DNA from: Parasitella parasitica
Lineage: Eukaryota > Mucoromycota > Mucoromycetes > Mucorales > Mucoraceae
DNA length: 64,000 bases
NCBI GenBank assembly: GCA_025201805.1
Contig: MU619244.1
Coordinates: 136,115 to 200,114, forward strand
Direction: 5' to 3'
This document shows, piece after piece, positions 54,676 to 64,000 of this stretch (positions within the stretch are counted from its first letter, which is position 1; every line of letters starts with the position of its first letter). A model generated the notes under the pieces. It did no database searches. It saw nothing but the letters and a program-made list of their open reading frames with translations, and was not told the origin of the DNA. Position numbers and translations under genes: made by a program.

Positions 54676-57336
54676 CTTTTCATTCAACATACCTAATAAA
54701 CAAGTAATCGAGAGTAATTTATTAACGTTGAATTTCATAGTGAGAATTGATTGAAAGAGAAAGAAAAAGGGAAAAGAGGAATAAATAAAAAAAACTTGGC
54801 ATAAATTTACCCATCGTAAAGGCATCATGTGATGTGCTTGTATTTGTCTCCTTTATGTGTATTGTTTGCAAGAACATTAATGATTTATTGTCATTTCGTT
54901 GCGTCCGTGTGATTTGATTGTCTACAGTGTACGATAATGCTTATTGTAGCTACTTGCTGACGGACACTCACATCGAACTTGATTAAACAATCCAATTGAT
55001 CAATGCTGCGAATCTTGGTATTTTTCGCCGAAAATGAGCAGCTGACAGCAGAATTACTGCACACAATATTCGTTATAGTACCGTATCTATCTTTTAGTAG
55101 CAAAATACAGGGGACTTGTAACTATGACCCAAATTTAGCGGATAACAGTGCGAATGTAAGTACGATAGAAGAGCAGAATAAGCCCGGAAATATATAAATA
55201 GACTAGCGTCTATCAGGAGTGCGCACCGTATATAAATCGATGGATGCAAATCTCTCTGTATATTGCAATACCAGCGGGTTTCATCATCAGCACAAAACTT
55301 TGATGTTTTCACCGAGCACAAGCAAACATTAGAGCCTTTCTTGGAAAAACGGTATCCTTGCGTTTGTTTACGGATGATACAAATATAACCTGGTAAAACA
55401 TCTGAATACGTCTAATTGTGTCTTTCAGCCCTAGATTGGCTTTGACCTATTTTGAATGTTTTCTACAGGAAGGTTGTTCAACATTTGTGGTTTTCGTGCT
55501 GCTAGAAGCCAGTTTAATCAAAGTAGACAAAGAGCTCCAGGGGCGATGATAAATATGCTATCAATTGTTGGTGCTAAATACAACAGAAAGAAAGAGAAAA
55601 AAAGCATAGGTTGGATTGAATGATAAGAAAAGAAAGTGAGCAACAGCAATATGGAAAATAGATGTTGCACTTTTTATATACGTCAAATGCTTTATAATCA
55701 TAAGTGTGTATATACTTTATGAAATAAACAAGTTGAAGCCTTCAAGTTTTTCAGAATGAAGATTTACATTGCGGCGTTCTGAAATAAGGTGATGGCTTAC
55801 AAATAGAGGAGTTGCTCGCATCTAGGATTTACAATCGATGCATCACCACAACAATTTGCCAACGAGAATAAATACGGCTGAAAATATGATGCTTGTTTGA
55901 ATGGGTCTTGGTAGGCACCAAAAAATGTTGAGCATTAAACGTCTTCAATGATATTTCCTGCATAAAAGCCAGCGTTCAGAAATCAACCAAAGGCATTCAG
56001 GAACAGGAAATTCAGCTCCTACGATGGCGATGATCTATTTTCAGATTATACATCCAGGAACTGCCCAATTTACCGAATATTGCCAAAAAATTTGAAACCA
56101 ATTTGACCATATGTTTGAAGCTAAATTCAATTTCTTGAAATAAATCGACCAGCTTGTAATATTGAGTTGACTAGCTTGTAATATTGAGTTGACCAGCTTT
56201 TTGACTTTTTATTCTCCAAATTTTTCAAATGAATTTCTTTTACGAAGACGGTAGAGGTGAAATAGTGGACGAGTCTAGCAATGAAGCAGCTGCTTTTTGT
56301 TATAAACCTGTCATTCAGACCGACAAAATTGACAAATCTGCATAAAATATATCAAAAATAAAAAAGATAGTCGAGGAAGAACCGAAAGACACTGATATGC
56401 AGTTGCAGTCTACAAAAAAGATTTAGATCACAACATCCCTACTACTTTAAGGAGCTAAGATTCGAAAAGATCGACTTTTTGGTCATCCTGTACTTGTACA
56501 GTAATTGAGTTGATGGGCCAGCGCAGTTTAACTGTAAGAGTTATTCCAAAAAGTTTCGAATTGTAAAGATAATCGTATGCATGTCTATCAAAAGAGTGAG
56601 AAAAGAGGTGTTAAATGAAGAGCACCTTCAGTCGACGACCTTAATTATATAATAAATTTAATGCTGTTAGTGCTGTTTCGTTGTGATTGGCGAACTGTTG
56701 TTTTTAATTTCACGTTTAGGGAGTTGTCTCCAATGGTTTCAAGTAGTTTTGAAAAAAGATTCGTATGAAGGATTGATATCAAAATGTATGATTTGAATAA
56801 TAAAAAATTCTGTGTGTATATGGCCAAAGAAAGCAGCAACCCAGTGTACATGTTCCTTTGATTTCGAATAGCACAAGGTTGGATTTTTGATTTGGACCTG
56901 GTTGGGCAATGCAATTGATAGAAAAGTGGCGGGAGAATTTCTCTGATTGGTCGGAATATACGCATATAGCGTCAGAATCTATAAAAATGTGCGTAACGTG
57001 CGGTTTTCAACCTTTTATTTTACATTACTTGTAGAAAAATTGATTGAAACTTTGCAAGACAAAAATTCGACAATATAATAACGTGTTTTTCTATAAATTC
57101 TCAATTAATCAAGGGCGATGACCAAGTAATACAACTCGTTAATAACAATTAAGCTAAAAGAATTATGCAATGCTCATCATAGCGTATAATACCAACAAAA
57201 AAAAGCAGATCTACTTTATTATCAACAGTGTATCATGGACATGAATAACGGGGGGAAATTTGATTTCAGCCTCTTGATTCTGCAGTGGAAAATAATCAGA
57301 AATTGAATGATAAATCGATTGTATAAAAAAGACTAC
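54676..57336. other. long intergenic region with small remnants
   Basis: 2.7 kb without a convincing gene. At about 56230 an ATG opens a short frame (MNFFYEDGRGEIVDESSNEA) that is soon stopped; it could be a transposon N-terminus. A 22-base tandem repeat lies at 56147-56199. The rest is AT-rich. Confidence 0.45.
56147..56199. repeat. 22-bp tandem repeat, 2.4 copies
   Basis: GACCAGCTTGTAATATTGAG plus TT, repeated with one change (GACTAG) and followed by a partial third copy GACCAGCTT. Confidence 0.9.
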
Positions 57337-57853
57337 CTATTGGGAAGCAAAGGTCAAGTGGCACTTGCCACAGTAATGTCTATCCTTGTGCTTTGGCTAT
57401 AAAGACACCAGCACTACAAGTAGCATTAGCGCACTCGTGACGAAGGCAAGTAATCTTGCCGGATTCATCAACCTTGTACATCTTCAAGAAGGCCAGCTTG
57501 ACCTTATTACGCTAGTGCTTGATCTTCTTGGAGGTAGTATAGGTCTCCTTCTTTCTCTTCTTACCACCAGCAAGGAGCTCAGCGTTGAGGTGAAGGGTAG
57601 CGTTGTCTTGAACACCGTAGTGTGCAAGGATATCGGTGTTTTGGAGAGATTTGCCTATAAAGAAAAGTGTCTATTGAAATTCGACATCGATATCTTAACG
57701 GGCAGCAATCATGAACTTGAAATTTTCTACAAAGGTAGAAGGAGTAACGTCCAAAGCGAGGGAGTTGCCTGCAAGGGACTTGGCAATGAGTTGCATTGTA
57801 AAGCAAGCATATGAGTTACGAGAGCTTGCTTTCGCCGCTTTGTTGGCCATCAT
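57337..57853 (-). pseudogene. RPS31: ubiquitin-like / ribosomal protein eS31 (S27a) pseudogene
   Basis: Decayed copy of the gene for ribosomal protein eS31, made as a fusion to an N-terminal ubiquitin-like domain. From the start at 57853: an unusual leader, MQLIAKSLAGNSLALDVTPS (ubiquitin-like), then TAA and TAG in the middle (about 57700-57660). GKSLQNTDILAHYGVQDNAT and LHLNAELLAGG follow, with the Gly-Gly cleavage site. The eS31 part reads KKRKKETYTTSKKIKH, a TAG in place of a Lys codon, [20 protein letters not shown], and [16 protein letters not shown], the first zinc pair. One extra A then shifts the frame; in the other frame [14 protein letters not shown] completes the zinc ribbon, ending at 57337. 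The higher GC and codon use suit a once highly expressed gene. It is inactive here. Confidence 0.85.
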
Positions 57854-58002
57854 TTAATTGTTTTTGGCTATCGACCTATCTGATGGAAAAAGGTTAAGCA
57901 GTCGTTTCTTGGTACAGGTACAGACATCGTGGCTTGATGCGTGTAGATGAACCCAGAGCAAACGAATTGCTATGCCATTTGCATTAACAGACACCTCTAA
58001 TT

Positions 58003-58314
58003 ATGGGACCCAAATATGAACCTCGTTCCAAGATTTATGATTTAGACCCAATTGAAGCCGATGATGAAATTGACTTGGTAACTACGAAAGAAATAACATG
58101 CGCATAGCAGAAAAGACTGATTAACCCTACCACTAACAGGAAATGAGTAGACTTTACGCGGACTACCGCAGCGTGGCCAAGAATAAATCTGAAATAGAGC
58201 TTCACAACTACCTTCAGGACAAAGCTTCGCAGAACAAAAAAGAATACTACGAGGTGGTATCTGCACTGCTATATGGAGCATTGACAGAAGCAGAGAATAC
58301 ACGCATGGTAATCT

Positions 58315-58352
<38 letters not shown>

Positions 58353-61053
58353 GCCTAAAATCAACATTTTATTATAGTTCTTTCAATCAATAGCATCAGT
58401 CAACCGAGACAACTATTTTGTACTGATTCAGAAACTGCAATCAATCTTGATATCTGTGAAATTCCAGTATCTACGACCTCAGGCTCGAGACCAAATGTTC
58501 TGGCTTATAAGCGAACTGACAAACCTCGGAGTACAGCATGTGGATAGTCTATACATGATTTTAATGAGACAGATTCGAGGTGGAGACACCAGCCAGCCCA
58601 ACGCCATGTTATGCGACCGTATACTTCGATTATTTGAACTGCATAAATCATGGCTGGAGACAAATCCCAAAGTGATACCTCTTGCAGTGTACACTTACCT
58701 CAGAGCAATTGCAGACCATCGGACATCTCAGTTACAGCCATTGCAGCAGAAAGAGATTCGTTTTGTACACATGATGATGAGAGAGAAATGGATGCATTGT
58801 GTTCCTATAGGCAGAGATTTGGTTCGTGTATTGTTCGATCTATCTACTATGCCTGACTTCTCTCAGATTTGGGATGATTTGTTGAACAATCCTCAAAAGC
58901 TGTCGCCAAAGTTTGGAGGTGTGCAAACCATGCTTAAATCGCCTACACCGAAAGACTTTTTAAAGTGTAGATTGACACCAGACATTGAGCAAAAACTTCT
59001 CTTTATGCTTCAAAAGGTAAGTCGTCTTTTGTCTCTTTTTTTTTTTTTTTCACAGACGTCTTAAATCCATGGGTTCACAATGTTAGCTTCGCATAAATCA
59101 CTTTCAAAAAAACTTAAACTGGTTCATCCAGAGATTCCTAAGCACGCCAGAAGCCGAGCCTTTCTATGTGGACATTGTAAGATATCTGGTAGCTGGTTGG
59201 TATCCCTCGAATCAAATTTTGCAGAGCGACATTGTGCCTCGCTATGTCGTTATTGGCAGCATGATTAGAACCATCAAAAGCAATGTAGTAGCTGCTAATG
59301 TTAGAACAGCATTGATTTTCGACTGGCTGTTCTTCAAGCCTACTGATAACATCATGTTTATTGGTAAGTCTCTCAAGTGCAAATGCATTTATCGGATCCT
59401 AATCTCGCCACACTAGAACCTGCAATGTTGCTTATGGAGAGATCGGCTGAACGATATCCATTGATCACAGCCAACCTGATGGAATTCCTAAAATATTCTG
59501 TAGACAGGTACTTTCCGCCAATGAAGGACTACATGGCTCAATGTGTTGCTTGCGGCATGCGCGTACTCTTATCGAAAGGTGTTATCCGTAGTTTACTGCC
59601 CATTTATCGATGCCCTGCCACAGAGCCAGTGACAAAGGAATACATGCAGGAACTATTTTCAGAATTCTTGGTCGAAGACGGCCCCCAACAAACACAAGTC
59701 CCCCCTTCATTGCCTTCTTCTGTCACAATGCACGCTTTTGCTCCACTGCCACCACCATCTTCAGTAACTGTGGAGAAAAATGCTTCTAAAACAGAGTCTG
59801 CTGAACTGCCATCTGAACTAGATGATGGAGAAATAGAAGAAGGGGAAGAGACTGACCCTCAAGTAACGGCGAAATCGATCAACGAGGACGAAGACGAAGA
59901 CGAAGATGCGTATCTTTATGGTGAATCAGAGGAAAGTGTCAGAAATGAGCTTACCCAAGAGGATGAAGATATGGAAGTAGACTCTGAGGAGGCCCCTCCA
60001 GCGTCAACACCCGGAGCTGATGCTAATAATGATGAAAACAGAGTTGAGGAAGTTAACATGGCGGATGCCAACGAAGAGGAGCAAATGGCCACAGACGATG
60101 ATTATGAACAAGACGATGAATCTGCAGAAGGCCTTCAAAGCAATCAGTCGTACTGGATTTTTGGAGATTCTTTAAATCGATTCAAAGAGGCCTGTATCGC
60201 AGTCAAAGCTGCTCAGAAAGGCGCAGATCTTGAGGAGTACAATGTCCAAATCCTGATTGTGAAGAGAAGCTTGAAAGAGATTTTGGCTGTGTTTTTAAGA
60301 ATAGTAAGCATTTGCAAGTTTATCCCGCATATCGAGTGCCTGATGGTATGAATTAGGCTATACCCGCAGAGACATTGGCTATCACAGTTGGACCATCCAT
60401 TCGAAATATGATAGTATCCGATTTATTAAGTCATATCACAACAGCCACCGCAGCAGATGACGATGACAGCATTCTGAGAGACGCCAAAAAGGATGCGCTT
60501 GATCTTATCATGTATACTTTCTGGAATGTGCGTACAGTAGATGCTTCTAGAGACAAACTTGTTCGTTTGATTGGGTGCATTGCTCATGGTAACAAGAAAA
60601 AAGGAAGGCGACATATTATAGGTATGCGCTGGTGGGCTTTCATGGCTGCGTAAGTGTCATTAAACATGTAGAATGTCGCTTTTATATCAACAAACTGTCG
60701 ATAGTCAACTGCAAATGGACGCCGACAGCGAGGCTAGTCCTGATGCATGGTTTTCAAGCATCTTAAGCAACTACGAAACGTATGTCTTGCATGCCTATAC
60801 TCTAGAGGAATCAGAAATGGATCAATCTGATTATTTCAAAGAATATCTGCGAGGTGACCTTGAGGTAAAAGGCCAAACGCTTTGATTTTTCACACAATCA
60901 GGACACTCATTGTGTTGCACATAGATGCTTGCGGAATACAATATTGCTTTATTTAATACGATTATTCCTCTAATCTATCGATATTTGCCTGAGGCATCTG
61001 TAGGGAACACAGAATTGTTAAAGATCACCCTCCTTGCACTATTACCAGATGCT
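58003..61053 (+). CDS. INTS3: Integrator complex subunit 3 homolog, continues into gap
   Basis: INTS3 is a subunit of Integrator (RNA polymerase II transcript cleavage and attenuation) and of the SOSS single-strand DNA-binding repair complex in animals. Exons 58003-58077, 58140-58307, 58378-59016, 59087-59363, 59417-60303, 60357-60649, 60672-60864 and 60925-61053 join in frame for 887 aa, then a GTAAGT donor leads to the gap. The conserved INTS3 core is clear: AVYTYLRAIADH, QKEIRFVHMMMREKWMHC, PIGRDLVRVLFDL, NPQKLSPKFGGV, KCRLTPDIEQKLLFML, FLSTPEAEPFYVDIVRYLV, and ALIFDWLFFKPTDNIMFIEP. An acidic linker (DDGEIEEGEETDPQ, then long Asp/Glu stretches) follows near aa 520-630, longer than I expect in animals. 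The C-terminal part includes FWNVRTVDASRDKLVRLIG. The final exons are missing in the gap. Identification is from memory of human INTS3. Confidence 0.9.
58316..58349. repeat. 34-nt poly(A) run inside INTS3 intron 2
   Basis: A34 on the coding strand, directly after the GTAATCTC donor in a 70-base intron. About half the intron is homopolymer. Confidence 0.9.
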
Positions 61054-61092
61054 GTAAGTTGAATGGTTTGTTTGTATATAATGATATTCATA

Positions 61093-62052
61093 NNNNNNNN
61101 NNNNNNNNNNNNNNNNNNNNNNNNNNNNNNNNNNNNNNNNNNNNNNNNNNNNNNNNNNNNNNNNNNNNNNNNNNNNNNNNNNNNNNNNNNNNNNNNNNNN
61201 NNNNNNNNNNNNNNNNNNNNNNNNNNNNNNNNNNNNNNNNNNNNNNNNNNNNNNNNNNNNNNNNNNNNNNNNNNNNNNNNNNNNNNNNNNNNNNNNNNNN
61301 NNNNNNNNNNNNNNNNNNNNNNNNNNNNNNNNNNNNNNNNNNNNNNNNNNNNNNNNNNNNNNNNNNNNNNNNNNNNNNNNNNNNNNNNNNNNNNNNNNNN
61401 NNNNNNNNNNNNNNNNNNNNNNNNNNNNNNNNNNNNNNNNNNNNNNNNNNNNNNNNNNNNNNNNNNNNNNNNNNNNNNNNNNNNNNNNNNNNNNNNNNNN
61501 NNNNNNNNNNNNNNNNNNNNNNNNNNNNNNNNNNNNNNNNNNNNNNNNNNNNNNNNNNNNNNNNNNNNNNNNNNNNNNNNNNNNNNNNNNNNNNNNNNNN
61601 NNNNNNNNNNNNNNNNNNNNNNNNNNNNNNNNNNNNNNNNNNNNNNNNNNNNNNNNNNNNNNNNNNNNNNNNNNNNNNNNNNNNNNNNNNNNNNNNNNNN
61701 NNNNNNNNNNNNNNNNNNNNNNNNNNNNNNNNNNNNNNNNNNNNNNNNNNNNNNNNNNNNNNNNNNNNNNNNNNNNNNNNNNNNNNNNNNNNNNNNNNNN
61801 NNNNNNNNNNNNNNNNNNNNNNNNNNNNNNNNNNNNNNNNNNNNNNNNNNNNNNNNNNNNNNNNNNNNNNNNNNNNNNNNNNNNNNNNNNNNNNNNNNNN
61901 NNNNNNNNNNNNNNNNNNNNNNNNNNNNNNNNNNNNNNNNNNNNNNNNNNNNNNNNNNNNNNNNNNNNNNNNNNNNNNNNNNNNNNNNNNNNNNNNNNNN
62001 NNNNNNNNNNNNNNNNNNNNNNNNNNNNNNNNNNNNNNNNNNNNNNNNNNNN
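61093..62052. other. assembly gap (960 N)
   Basis: Run of N that removes the 3' end of the INTS3 gene. Confidence 0.99.
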
Positions 62053-62672
62053 TAAATAACACAGCCTGATTATATGCTGGTGTATTATATGCTTTTGTGC
62101 ATTCGCAAAGATGAGAAACGAATAATAAAAGTCATGTTCTAAAACTAATTTCTGTGGTAGAAAAAAATATATCTGTTTATTGTACAATGTAAACAAAATC
62201 CATCCAAGAGTGGCAGCGTTCAAGTTGTTCCTGATACATGTAACACAAATTCCGCAATGCTTCCTGGGCGCAATCGTTGATGCATTTGTATGCATTCACT
62301 GATTAAATATTGGCTGAATCCTATATGTATTATTCTAACGAAATGATACACCACCTACATACGTGTAATATTCCTAATCGAGTATCCAAATTGTATGAAC
62401 AAATGCGCTAGTTTGATTGAAGAAATCTGCTCCCATGTGTGGTTGCACATGTCATTTTATATATAGATTCTATCTACCCATTTTACGTAAACGCTGGACA
62501 TTAATGTTATTTTTACATATACTAGATGCACAGCCATCAATGTTTAAGTGGGGCTGTAGCAAATTAGCCCGTCAATAGGCTAACATGCAGAAAAAACAAA
62601 TGGCATTCTCTATTTAAACAGGACGATAATCAAGCTTTTTCACTTCAGATATATTACTATTAAACATAGAAA
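62053..62672. other. intergenic after gap
   Basis: 620 bases with no coding signal. The left side may hold the 3' flank of INTS3 or of a gene lost in the gap. Confidence 0.4.
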
Positions 62673-63734
62673 ATGATAGAATACAAAGATCAACAAGTAA
62701 AGCCTTCAAAATATGCCGTAGTCCGATGGTTTGGATTTGACCAGTTTGTGCCAGAGCGAGCTGTCACCTCATATTGGGTATCACCCAAAGCGCTCTTTAT
62801 CATTCGATTACTGCTAGCTCTATATACAACAATTGTTTTCTGGACATTTCTCGCGTTGACAGCCGTATTTTCTGATCTGAGACGCTTTTTCTCTGCATTT
62901 ACAACTTTGACATTCATTGGTCTCCATGGTTACCTTATTGTAAGTTCGCACATTTGTTCAATTCATGATTTATTCCTCATTTTTTTTTTCGAATTAATGC
63001 AGACCGCCTGCGTACATCTTTTCCGCTATTTAAGACATAAAAACGTGGATTTCTTACTGAATCAGGCGCCTATATTGAGCTACCTCTACATGTATCTATA
63101 CAGCACAATTATTACATTCAAGTAAGTGATGTGTGATTATTGTCCAACCTTGTACGATACTTATATAGTATATAGTATCTTGACACCTGCCGTATTTTGG
63201 TCCATCTTGAATAATGAGGCATTTTGGGTTCGTTTTACTGCTGAGGTTGGGCAAGTGCCACCTATTATCATAATGTGGATCAATGTTTCCGTGCATGGCG
63301 TTACATTTTTCATAATGTTTATCGATGTCATCTTTAATCGAATGAAGATGCCTATTCGACTGGTGCTATTTGTATTCTTCACTGTAGTATTTTACATGTG
63401 TCTGGCCTTTATTATATTTGCTACGTAAGTTTTTAAATGTGCATACATGCGCATGTACCTGTCCAAATAACGAAAAACTTACATTTTGCATTTGCTTTCT
63501 TGCCTCGTAAATAGTACCGATCGTTGGGTTTATCCGTTCCTAGACTGGAGTAAAGGTCCTTCGGCAGCCATTTGGTACATTGCTGTTGCTGGAATTGTGG
63601 TAGTGGGTTTTTTTATTATGGTATTTCTTCACTGGTTTCGAGACGTTATAGCTAGAAAAGTGGGCAGAGCTGCCGTATGTCCAATATGTCCAATGCCTGA
63701 AGAAGCAAAGCACTTTTTAACCAGTCAGGTTTGA
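62673..63734 (+). CDS. FAR-17a/AIG1-like membrane protein
   Basis: Multi-pass membrane protein of the AIG1/ADTRP family. Human AIG1 and ADTRP are threonine hydrolases of FAHFA lipids with Thr and His catalytic residues. Exons 62673-62939, 63003-63121, 63176-63424 and 63515-63734 join in frame to 284 aa. Six membrane helices are visible (LFIIRLLLALYTTIVFWTF; FTTLTFIGLHGYLI; the segment around LTPAVFWSILNN; PPIIIMWINVSVHGVTFFIM; LVLFVFFTVVFYMCLAFIIF; IWYIAVAGIVVVGFFIMVF). The family phrase NVSVHGVTFFIMFIDVIF with its His and the later RWVYPFLDW are present. The catalytic Thr is probably the one in FTTLTF, but I cannot place it exactly. A C-terminal CPICPMP is unusual. Confidence 0.88.
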
Positions 63735-63954
63735 ATAGAATATAGTATATAGTGTGTAGATCAACTTTGTAGAATAAATTCAAAAACAGTTTTCTTTGAA
63801 CGACGGGGATGTATGAAGAGGGTTCTCCCCAATGCACATTTGATCCCGTTTGTCCCAAAGTGCTAAACTTTTTCACTGTTATCACGTGCTATTGGTGTTT
63901 AATTATATCGATCAAAGGGACAAATTTCTTTTTCTCTTTTTTCAAACACTCAAA

Positions 63955-64000
63955 ATGTTAGATCAAGGGGTTCCTTTGAGGCCTTTTCACCTGCGAATAC
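63955..64000 (+). CDS. possible start of a further gene, cut by window end
   Basis: An ATG at 63955 preceded by a T/C-rich leader (TTTCTTTTTCTCTTTTTTC), as before other starts here, opens MLDQGVPLRPFHLRI and runs out of the window. Only 15 codons are visible. Confidence 0.35.
   Translation, partial: MLDQGVPLRPFHLRI

Noticed and set aside
57386-57814. 142-aa open frame on the plus strand
   Set aside because: It is the shadow of the eS31 pseudogene on the minus strand, whose reading matches a known family.
61042-62295. Long open frames across the N gap
   Set aside because: They consist almost wholly of N and carry no information.

Overview
The window looks like nuclear DNA of an early-diverging filamentous fungus, most likely Mucoromycota (Mucorales-type). 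It is AT-rich. Genes are split by many short GT-AG introns, mostly about 50-90 bases, some ending in a T-rich stretch. There are very long poly(A)/poly(T) runs (30, 65, 39 and 34 bases). Protein families include fungal ones (Rho3, HOM6, Pub1/TIA-like, YPI1, ThrE/Prm10) beside animal-like ones that yeasts lack (WDR91, Integrator subunit 3, AIG1/FAR-17a). Transposon types are Crypton, piggyBac-derived, several Tc1/mariner, LINE and PIF1/Helitron. All assignments come from reading translations by eye; no database search was run. Exon joins were checked for reading frame by hand.

Layout. 1-11.3 kb: RasGEF with SH3 (-, cut by the window edge), an MFS transporter (-), a small acidic protein (-), and a kinesin-4-like motor (+, nine exons). 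11.3-13.8 kb: nothing recognised. 13.8-15.6 kb: decayed copy of a repeated gene family. 16-29.3 kb: compact block with an uncharacterised coiled-coil protein (+), WDR91 (-), a three-RRM protein (-), Rho3 (+), a DUF962/Mpo1-like protein (+), a protein kinase with an altered catalytic loop (-), and homoserine dehydrogenase (-).

29.4-51 kb is a transposon-rich island. It holds a dead piggyBac-type transposase, a broken gene with a fresh tandem duplication, an apparently intact Crypton (tyrosine recombinase plus GCR1_C-like domain) that seems to sit inside a decayed mariner element, a Helitron/PIF1 remnant, three more mariner remnants, two LINE 3' ends and a gapped tandem repeat. Two apparently intact genes of unknown function sit within it (439 aa and 252 aa).

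51-64 kb returns to single-copy genes: YPI1 (+), ThrE-like transporter (+), a secreted/type I membrane protein (-), a decayed ubiquitin-like/eS31 ribosomal pseudogene (-), Integrator subunit 3 (+, runs into an assembly gap), an AIG1-like membrane protein (+) and the first codons of a possible further gene.

The housekeeping genes do not form a pathway cluster. Loose themes are Ras/Rho signalling and polarity (RasGEF, Rho3, kinesin), endosome maturation (WDR91) and RNA metabolism (three-RRM protein, INTS3). The most interesting part is the 31-37 kb nest: an intact Crypton between what look like the two inverted ends of a mariner, next to a near-identical 163-bp tandem duplication.
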